Source: an uncultured SAR86 cluster bacterium (GTDB lineage Bacteria; Pseudomonadota; Gammaproteobacteria; Magnimaribacterales; D2472). From it: a DNA stretch of 40,668 nt. The DNA lies in assembly GCA_902623685.1 (NCBI GenBank), contig CACNUQ010000010.1, forward strand, positions 1-40,668. The letters run 5' to 3'. A program made the position numbers and the translations under genes. A model generated the notes under the pieces. It was not told the origin of the DNA. It was given only the letters and a program-made list of their open reading frames with translations, and did no database searches. The stretch's first letter is position 1; each line of letters begins with the position of its first letter. Below, piece by piece: positions 34,451-40,668 of the stretch.

Positions 34451-35332
34451 ATGAATATATTCCAGCAAAGAATTAAAAGCAGCTCAGATTTTTTTAAAGA
34501 TCATGTTTTTATTAAATCATCTCTCAAATATTTAGGGGCCTCACTTTTCTTTAGTCTTTTGGTGATTTTTATTTTATCTCCAAAGTTTTTAGTTAGCTCG
34601 ACTCTTCTTGAAAATACAGGAAATGCTGATACCCAAAAGATTGACGGAGTGGGGGGGTTGCTTCAATCCTTGTCAGCAGGATCAGCAAATACAAATTTTG
34701 AAAAATTTAGATCAAGATTAGAATCTGCCTCAGTTGCAAGAAGAATGTGGGCTGATGGTTGGGGTAAAAAGATTTTTGCGCCCGGTTCAGATTATGATGT
34801 AGATAAAATCCCAAAATCTCAGTCACTTTCTGCCCGACTTTCCGCTCTATTACTAGGATACGAACTAAGCGATACCTATACTTATAATGATTTAAGACTA
34901 TATATAAAAGCAAATGTTGGATTAACGAAGATAGGAAGAAGTTCAAAGATTGTAGCTGAAATGCAATCTGCAGATGTTGAGTTCGCTAAGGAGTTTCTTG
35001 ATGCAATAATTTATATTGCTGACAGCGAAGCTAAAAAGGGTGAAATTGAACTTACAAGATCAAGGATCGAATCCTTAAAAGAAGGTTTGAAAGATTCAAA
35101 AAATGCAATTGTTACATCTGGGTTGTCAAACCTTCTAAATTCTGCATATTTTTCGTTAGTTACACTTGAAAGCGATCTACCATATTTTGTTATTATCGTT
35201 GATAAGGCTGGATCAAGTGAGACACCTATAACTCCTAATATTTACATTATTATATTTTCTAATTTAGTTATTTTTCTTTCATTAAGCACATTTATTTCAT
35301 ATTTCCGCACTAATAAAGAACAAATATGGTAA
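34451..35332 (+). CDS. Wzz-like chain-length determinant
   Basis: Polysaccharide co-polymerase type protein of 293 aa. One transmembrane helix near residues 24-48 (LGASLFFSLLVIFILSPKFLVSS) is too long to quote further; a second at about 264-284 (NIYIIIFSNLVIFLSLST) closes the protein. The periplasmic middle contains RLESASVARRMW and a helical stretch (about 195-225) that can form a coiled coil, the usual Wzz layout. The proline-rich motif before TM2 is reduced to ETPITPN. It overlaps the next membrane gene by 7 nt. Sequence is divergent, so the call rests on topology, motif and place. Confidence 0.7.
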   Translation: MNIFQQRIKSSSDFFKDHVFIKSSLKYLGASLFFSLLVIFILSPKFLVSSTLLENTGNADTQKIDGVGGLLQSLSAGSANTNFEKFRSRLESASVARRMWADGWGKKIFAPGSDYDVDKIPKSQSLSARLSALLLGYELSDTYTYNDLRLYIKANVGLTKIGRSSKIVAEMQSADVEFAKEFLDAIIYIADSEAKKGEIELTRSRIESLKEGLKDSKNAIVTSGLSNLLNSAYFSLVTLESDLPYFVIIVDKAGSSETPITPNIYIIIFSNLVIFLSLSTFISYFRTNKEQIW

Positions 35333-36519
35333 ATGAATTTGCCCAATGGGTAGATTATGGTGATAGCTACTTATATTATCTTTTTGAATTAGCAAATTAT
35401 TTCTGGTGCGTAATCTTAGTAATTTTTGCTCATCAAATGGAATTGATTTCAAAAAGAGCTATGTGGGTATGGATTGCTGCATTCGCCTCGCCATTTATAT
35501 TTAATTATGTAATTTTTTCTCCTACGTTATATGGTGATCAATATATTTATACTTTTGAAGTTGTAGAACTTGCATTTGATAGACAAAGAATTCCTGGCTC
35601 AAATTTATGGGGAGGCTATAATTCAACAGGATATATGGCTGGATTCTTGCTTTCATTTATTCCAATACCTGTTCTTGCTACATTAACATCTCTAGGTTTT
35701 GCAAATCGTATAATTGCATTTGCATTCTATATATGGCTATCAAGGATTGAGCATGTTTCTGAAAAAGGCATATTAATTTTATGTCTTATTCCAAGTTTCA
35801 TTTTATATACTTCCTTGTCATTGAGAGAAGCATTAATTATTATTCCTGCAACTGTAACTTTGATAAGTTATCTCAGGGGAAAATATATAGGCATGTTTCT
35901 GATGATGCCATTTCTTTATGTATTAAAATTTCAAGTTTTCACATTTGTTGCAATTTATCTTGTCTCTACAATTCTTTTTAGAACGCATAAAAGCATGTTC
36001 ATGTTTGTTATCTTTGTTATTGCAGCTTTTATAGGATTGTTTGTTTTTGAAGAACAAGTTTTAGAGATTATTAATCTTTATAGGTTAGCTTTTGTTGCTG
36101 AGGATTTTGAAAATGGTTACGCAGGTTTTGGTCTGTACGGCTTGTCTCATGAATTTGCAGATATTACCAGCACTTATGATGCCATTATAGAAAGCCTTAA
36201 AGGTATTCCAGTTTTGTTATTTATTCCATTGCCATGGAATTGGGAGGGTTTGTTGTACGCAATTCAATTTTTTGAAAGTGTGGGATTAATATTTGCATTT
36301 TTTTATATTATTAAAAAATATTCATTAACTAAGGTGCAAGCTTTTTACCCGTTGATTTTTTCTTTTGGTGTTGCGTTTGGCTTATACGCTTTGTTAGTTC
36401 AAAACGAGGGCACCTTTGTAAGATATAGATTCGAAATTGTTTTTCCTTGGATGGTTGCTTTATATTATTTAGGAGTGTCTTCAACTCAGTCTAAAGAACT
36501 TAAGACAGAAGCATCATAG
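35326..36519 (+). CDS. Multi-pass membrane protein, candidate Wzy polymerase
   Basis: 397 aa with about ten hydrophobic segments and no cytosolic domain, e.g. YFWCVILVIFAHQM, IGMFLMMPFLYVLKF and VGLIFAFFYIIKK. A longer periplasmic-type loop around YGLSHEFADITSTYDAI is typical of O-antigen polymerases, which share topology but little sequence. Its place beside wzz-like and downstream of the flippase supports Wzy, but I recognise no diagnostic motif. Its last 34 nt overlap the end of rmlA on the opposite strand. Confidence 0.6.
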   Translation: MVNEFAQWVDYGDSYLYYLFELANYFWCVILVIFAHQMELISKRAMWVWIAAFASPFIFNYVIFSPTLYGDQYIYTFEVVELAFDRQRIPGSNLWGGYNSTGYMAGFLLSFIPIPVLATLTSLGFANRIIAFAFYIWLSRIEHVSEKGILILCLIPSFILYTSLSLREALIIIPATVTLISYLRGKYIGMFLMMPFLYVLKFQVFTFVAIYLVSTILFRTHKSMFMFVIFVIAAFIGLFVFEEQVLEIINLYRLAFVAEDFENGYAGFGLYGLSHEFADITSTYDAIIESLKGIPVLLFIPLPWNWEGLLYAIQFFESVGLIFAFFYIIKKYSLTKVQAFYPLIFSFGVAFGLYALLVQNEGTFVRYRFEIVFPWMVALYYLGVSSTQSKELKTEAS

Positions 36520-37334
36520 GTTATTTCAAGATTCAAAGCTTCACTAAGCTCATTTTTTTTAATCCAATTATTCTTATAAGATACTAGTTCAGGTGATCCT
36601 ATGAGATGTCCAGTCCTACTCTGTAGTGCTTTTATTAAGGAGGAAGCATCATGAAGTGAATTAAAGGTTCCTGTATCCATCCAAATCATCTCTGAGTCTA
36701 AAAATATACCCCTTAGATTTCCTTCCTCAATATATAAATTATTTAGATCCGTAATTTCTAGCTCACCCCTTGCTGACGGTAAAAGTGATTTTGACTTTGC
36801 TATAACAGAATTATCATAAACATAAATTCCTGTTACAGCGTAATCTGAAACGAACTCCTTTGGTTTTTCTACGATTTCTACAACCTTACTGCCAGAAATT
36901 TTTGCCACACCATATCTTTCAGGATCATTAACTTTATAACATAGAATATTTGCTCCTTCAGAAAATTTAGATGAAAGAGATTGTTTCAATGCCTCTCCAT
37001 AGAAAATATTATCTCCTAAAATTAGAGTAACATTAGACTTCCCAATAAATTCCTCTCCAATAATAAAGGCTTCTGCAAGTCCATTAGGATTATCTTGAAT
37101 TAGGTAAGTAATATTAATCCCAAATCTCTTGCCATCACCTAATAGTAAAAAAAACTTTTCTTTTTCCGAGGATTTTACGATTATCGCTATATCTCTTATG
37201 CCCAGCTCCATAAGTGTTGAAAGAGGATAAAAGATAAGAGGCTTATCATATATGGGTAATAGTTGTTTAGAGGTAGCTTTTGTAAGCGGTTTTAATCTTG
37301 TTCCGTTACCACCTGCTAGAATTATGCCTTTCAT
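36486..37334 (-). CDS. rmlA: Glucose-1-phosphate thymidylyltransferase
   Basis: Makes dTDP-glucose from dTTP and glucose 1-phosphate. 282 aa. GIILAGGNGTRLKPLT and KQLLPIYDKPLIFYPLST are the signatures; LILGDNIFYGE carries the metal-binding Asp, and VEIVEKPKE and WMDTGTFNSL line the sugar site. It is the last gene of the minus-strand run and is coupled to rmlD by a 4-nt ATGA overlap. The C terminus is encoded on the strand opposite the end of the putative wzy. Confidence 0.95.
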   Translation of the reverse strand: MKGIILAGGNGTRLKPLTKATSKQLLPIYDKPLIFYPLSTLMELGIRDIAIIVKSSEKEKFFLLLGDGKRFGINITYLIQDNPNGLAEAFIIGEEFIGKSNVTLILGDNIFYGEALKQSLSSKFSEGANILCYKVNDPERYGVAKISGSKVVEIVEKPKEFVSDYAVTGIYVYDNSVIAKSKSLLPSARGELEITDLNNLYIEEGNLRGIFLDSEMIWMDTGTFNSLHDASSLIKALQSRTGHLIGSPELVSYKNNWIKKNELSEALNLEITYDASVLSSLD

Positions 37335-38194
37335 ATTTTTTCAATAATTTTAGTAAGCTCTTCATTCCAATTTGGAATTATAAAGCCAAACTCAGATTCA
37401 AATTTGTTCACATTTAAAGACGTATCATACGGTCTGTCTGCTTTTAGATCAAAATCACTATTACTCACTGAAATAACTTTCCTTTCTTTGCAATTAATTT
37501 TTTTACTAAGTAATTTATTAATTTTTCTTACAAATTCTAATTTTGACGTCCTTCCTTTATTAGCAAAATGATAAATTCCTGATGATAAACTCTGACTTTG
37601 CATTTTTTTGTAGACCATTAAAATTCCTTCAGCTAAAGAATCAGATGAGGTTGGACTACCAATTATGTCATTTGCGCCCTTTAAGTCTTTTTGATCTGAG
37701 AACTGCGATCTAATTGCATCTAAAAAATTATTTTTACCATTGCTATAAAGCCACGCAGTTCTAATAATGATATATTTTTTGCAAATTTCCCTAATATAGT
37801 TTTCTCCCTTTAACTTAGCACTGCCATAAGCATTGATTGGCGATGGATTATCTTCTTCACAATAATTTCCAATTGAACCATCGAATACGTAGTCAGTAGA
37901 AACGTGCAGAAAAAAAATATCTTTTTCACTACAAAAATTAGAGATTTCTTTAACTGCTTCAGCATTAATCAAAATATTTTTTTTATCTTTTTCTGCATCA
38001 TCAACTTTATTATAGGCAGCAAAATTGAAAATATATTTTGGTTGATAGAAATTTAAAATTTGATTAATTTTTTTAATATTTGTTAAATCGAGTTCTTTTG
38101 ACGAAAGAAATTTTGTTTCTTTTGGACAAATTTTTTTAAAGGAAAGAGCTAATTGTCCATTTGATCCTATAACAAGAATCAATTTTTCCACCAA
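37331..38194 (-). CDS. rmlD: dTDP-4-dehydrorhamnose reductase
   Basis: Final step to dTDP-L-rhamnose, NADPH reduction of dTDP-4-keto-L-rhamnose. 287 aa. LILVIGSNGQLALSF is the nucleotide-binding motif, LHVSTDYVFDG the Ser/Thr-Asp region and YGSAKLKGE the catalytic Tyr-Lys. The first codon is TTG at 38194 or GTG at 38191; with GTG the protein begins MEKLILVIGSN, closer to the family. The gene overlaps rmlB by up to 16 nt. Confidence 0.94.
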   Translation of the reverse strand: MVEKLILVIGSNGQLALSFKKICPKETKFLSSKELDLTNIKKINQILNFYQPKYIFNFAAYNKVDDAEKDKKNILINAEAVKEISNFCSEKDIFFLHVSTDYVFDGSIGNYCEEDNPSPINAYGSAKLKGENYIREICKKYIIIRTAWLYSNGKNNFLDAIRSQFSDQKDLKGANDIIGSPTSSDSLAEGILMVYKKMQSQSLSSGIYHFANKGRTSKLEFVRKINKLLSKKINCKERKVISVSNSDFDLKADRPYDTSLNVNKFESEFGFIIPNWNEELTKIIEKI

Positions 38195-39177
38195 TCATAA
38201 TTATCAATGTACCAGTCAACAGTTTTTTCAATATTTGAAGTAAATTTGTTTTTTATTTTAGTATTCAGAAGTTTTTCTGCTTTGGACATGTCGATAGCAT
38301 ATCTTTTATCATGTCCAGGTCTATCTTCAACAAAGGAATATTGAAGAATTATCGAATATTTTTCTTTAAGGATTTCAGAGATAGCATTAATAATTTCCAG
38401 ATTTGATTTTTCACATTTACTTCCAATATTAATTGAATCATTAACTATTTTTTTCATATGCAGTTTCAGGAGTATTTTTGTATGATCATCAACAAATATC
38501 CAATCTCTTATATTTAATCCATCTCCATAAACAGGGATGTTTTCTTGATTCATAGCATTAATTATGATCTTTGGAATTAATTTTTCAGTAAACTGTCTTG
38601 GGCCAAAATTATTGCTGCAATTTGTAATTAAATATGGGACTTTGTGAGTTCTTCCCCATGAGTGCACCAACATATCTGAGGCTGCCTTAGATGCGGAGTA
38701 GGGTGAGCTAGGCTTATATTGACTTAATTCGTTAAATGGATCTTCGTTAAAATTTAGATCGCCATATACTTCATCAGTTGAAATATGATGAAACAATCTA
38801 TTACTTTCTGAGGATAATTCTCTAAAACTTTCAAGTAAATTAAAGGTTCCTATTATATTTGTATTGATAAATGGAAATGCAGAATCAATTGAGTTATCAA
38901 CATGTGATTCGGCTGCAAAATTAATTAATAATTCAGGATTAAATTCCCTTACTATCTTTTTAATACTCTCATTATTTGCTATATCAATTTTTAAATGGGA
39001 ATGATTTGAGAACTTATCTAATAATTTAATTGTCTTATTTGATACTGAGTATGAGACATTATCAATGTTAAGTATTTCAACCTTACTATTAAGATGTATT
39101 AGTTGTTCAATAAATGATGAACCTATAAATCCTGCTCCACCAGTTACTAGAACTCGCTTAAATGGATAGTTATTCAT
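38179..39177 (-). CDS. rmlB: dTDP-glucose 4,6-dehydratase
   Basis: Second step of the dTDP-sugar route, giving dTDP-4-keto-6-deoxyglucose. 332 aa. VLVTGGAGFIGSSFIEQL is the NAD motif, NFAAESHVDNSI the substrate loop, HISTDEVYGDL holds the Thr-Asp-Glu triad and YSASKAASD the catalytic Tyr and Lys; NNFGPRQFTEKLIP completes it. The stop overlaps rmlD and the start overlaps rmlC by 8 nt. The 4-keto product is also the usual substrate for sugar C-methyltransferases, one of which is encoded upstream. Confidence 0.96.
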   Translation of the reverse strand: MNNYPFKRVLVTGGAGFIGSSFIEQLIHLNSKVEILNIDNVSYSVSNKTIKLLDKFSNHSHLKIDIANNESIKKIVREFNPELLINFAAESHVDNSIDSAFPFINTNIIGTFNLLESFRELSSESNRLFHHISTDEVYGDLNFNEDPFNELSQYKPSSPYSASKAASDMLVHSWGRTHKVPYLITNCSNNFGPRQFTEKLIPKIIINAMNQENIPVYGDGLNIRDWIFVDDHTKILLKLHMKKIVNDSINIGSKCEKSNLEIINAISEILKEKYSIILQYSFVEDRPGHDKRYAIDMSKAEKLLNTKIKNKFTSNIEKTVDWYIDNYDWWKN

Positions 39178-39718
39178 GAATTTTAATTTTATGAGTTATT
39201 TCATCTATTTGTGGTGCTTGCTCATCCTTCTTTGAGAGAAAATATTTTTCAAACTCAGGCCATTTTATGTCTAAAGTTTTATCTTTCCAATTGATTGAAA
39301 ACTCATTTTCAGGGCTGTATTTATTATCTATTTTATAATTAATCAAGGTATTTTCTTCTAATGTCATATAGCCATGGGCATAGCCCCTTGGAATGAATAG
39401 CATATTTTTATTTTTGTCAGAAATCTCTATCAATCCATAATCAAGATAAGTATCTGATTTAGGTCTAATATCTACTATGCAGTCGACTATCTTACCTTGT
39501 AAAACAGTCACCAATTTAGCTTGTGAAAATGGGGAATTCTGAAAATGTAATCCTTTTACAGTGCCCCTTTTATTGATGTGTGATACTGAATCTTGAATAA
39601 AATCACATTCTATTAAATTTTGATTATATAGATTTGTAAAGTATCCTAACTCTGACTCATAAACTTCTCTTTTAAGAACCATTACATCTGAAAATTGTTT
39701 TATCTCTTTTTGGGACAT
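39170..39718 (-). CDS. rmlC: dTDP-4-dehydrorhamnose 3,5-epimerase
   Basis: Cupin epimerase making dTDP-4-keto-L-rhamnose, 182 aa. RGTVKGLHFQ contains the catalytic His, KLVTVLQGKIVDCIVDIR the central strands with the catalytic-dyad Asp, and FIPRGYAHGYMTLEE the second family signature. It lies between the methyltransferase (5 nt) and rmlB (8-nt overlap). 3-epimerases or 3,5-epimerases for branched sugars look alike; the complete rmlABCD set makes the rhamnose role most likely. Confidence 0.93.
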   Translation of the reverse strand: MSQKEIKQFSDVMVLKREVYESELGYFTNLYNQNLIECDFIQDSVSHINKRGTVKGLHFQNSPFSQAKLVTVLQGKIVDCIVDIRPKSDTYLDYGLIEISDKNKNMLFIPRGYAHGYMTLEENTLINYKIDNKYSPENEFSINWKDKTLDIKWPEFEKYFLSKKDEQAPQIDEITHKIKIHE

Positions 39719-39723
39719 CTTAA

Positions 39724-40668
39724 TTAAACCTCAAAGACTTCTAAGTATGGAATAGGAAAGACTAATTTAGTGCCTTTTTTAAAAATAGTTTTAGATTTTG
39801 CTTTAATTTCATCCTTATAATTCCATGCATTTATTATCAAAATATCATATATTTCTTTTTTTAGAGATTCTTCTGAAATTACAGGAATGCCAAAATTTGG
39901 AAAAAATTTATCTATTTTTGTAGGCGTAGTATCAACACAAAATTTAATATCCTTTCTGTCAATCTCTAAAAAAGAAAACATGGTAAATGCTTTTGCTGGA
40001 GCTCCATATGAACCTACGCTAAGGTTATTTTTTGACGCATCTAAGAGAATATTTTTTATTTCTTTTTTTAATTCATGAATTTTATTTAAGAAATCATTAA
40101 AGATTTTATTTCCAGAAAAATAAAGATCTTCTTTATCTGCGGTCTCTTTTACAGCATCGCTTATTGGCAGTTTACCTTTCTTTGAGCAAATAAAGGCCAT
40201 TGATCCACCATGAACTTTAGAAAACATTAGATCAACAACCTCAAAATCAAATTCTTTAAGAAGGAAATTTATGTTTGTTAAGGAGTAATAAAACATATGC
40301 TCATGATAGATTTGATCAAATTCACCATTTTCAAATGTATCGATTGCATAAGCATTCTCTATTATAAATATTCCGTTCTCATCTAAAACTTTAGACATTG
40401 CGCCCATTAATTTTTTTGGATCATTGTTATGAGCAAACATATGTCTTGCTATACCAACATCAAATTTATCAAATTTTTTAATTATTTTTTCTGATATATC
40501 ATCTGAAAAAAAATTAACCCATGTTTCAATGCCTTGATTATTTGCTATTTGAGCAATATTTTCTGCTGGATCTATGCCTAATACTTTTTTAAAGTGAGGA
40601 CTAAGAAATTTGAGCAAATTTCCGTTATTGCTACCAATTTCTAAGCATTTTTTTTCATTGTTCGCAAA
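39724..40668 (-). CDS. Sugar C-methyltransferase, partial (start lies right of the window)
   Basis: SAM-dependent methyltransferase whose frame is open to the window edge, so the 5' end is missing; the TTG at 40617 is internal because CLEIGSNNGNLLKFL, the SAM loop, spans it. IIENAYAIDTFENGEFDQIY and YHEHMFYYS are hallmarks of TylCIII/NovU-type C-methyltransferases, and the C-terminal domain has GSYGAPAKAFTM and INAWNYKDEI. A zinc-binding N-terminal part is expected to the right. Such enzymes add a branching methyl at C3 of 4-keto-6-deoxy dTDP (or other NDP) sugars; with rmlB downstream, such a substrate is available. Confidence 0.88.
   Translation of the reverse strand, partial: FANNEKKCLEIGSNNGNLLKFLSPHFKKVLGIDPAENIAQIANNQGIETWVNFFSDDISEKIIKKFDKFDVGIARHMFAHNNDPKKLMGAMSKVLDENGIFIIENAYAIDTFENGEFDQIYHEHMFYYSLTNINFLLKEFDFEVVDLMFSKVHGGSMAFICSKKGKLPISDAVKETADKEDLYFSGNKIFNDFLNKIHELKKEIKNILLDASKNNLSVGSYGAPAKAFTMFSFLEIDRKDIKFCVDTTPTKIDKFFPNFGIPVISEESLKKEIYDILIINAWNYKDEIKAKSKTIFKKGTKLVFPIPYLEVFEV

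Overview
The window is AT-rich, very densely packed chromosome from what looks like a streamlined gammaproteobacterium; a SAR86-type marine lineage fits best, but this is inference. Support comes from the order cmk-rpsA, infC-rpmI-rplT-pheS-pheT-ihfA and uvrC-pgsA-tRNA-Cys, the presence of both IHF subunits, many start/stop overlaps, no gene-free stretch above 300 bases, and several shortened core proteins (S1 with five domains, PheT without its tRNA-binding OB domain, a short Pgi).

Region 1 (1-14315) is mostly core genome: cmk (3' part), rpsA, tRNA-Leu(UAA), a pdxH-type oxidase, infC, rpmI, rplT, pheS, pheT, ihfA, ihfB, pyrF, then pgi with a split transketolase and an SDR protein, then uvrC, pgsA and tRNA-Cys(GCA). 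The usual rpsA-ihfB-pyrF neighbourhood appears split by the infC-to-ihfA block, which leaves ihfA and ihfB side by side.

Region 2 (14321-40668, running off the right edge) is a surface-polysaccharide locus that begins 5 nt after tRNA-Cys. It encodes UDP-glucose dehydrogenase; a CDP-glucose route (rfbF and rfbG plus an RfbH-like PLP dehydrase with His in place of the Schiff-base Lys and without the Fe-S cysteines); a PQQ/cytochrome c quinoprotein; two GT2 glycosyltransferases; a Wzx-like flippase; a HisH-HisF-WbpG amidotransferase set; a UDP-HexNAc dehydrogenase and 4-epimerase (TviB/TviC type); an AsnB-type amidotransferase; Wzz-like and Wzy-like membrane proteins; and rmlC-rmlB-rmlD-rmlA with a sugar C-methyltransferase.

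Read together, the second region should make a Wzx/Wzy-type O-antigen or capsule containing uronic acids, probably amidated or amidinated, a CDP-derived deoxysugar and a dTDP-derived 6-deoxyhexose. The most notable points are the HisF paralogue that has lost cyclase Asp11 but keeps the ammonia-gate residues, the Fe-S-free RfbH-like enzyme, the abutting pgsA/tRNA-Cys/ugd transcript, the likely AUU start of the flippase, and the domain losses in S1 and PheT. No transposase, integrase, CRISPR array or phage gene was seen.
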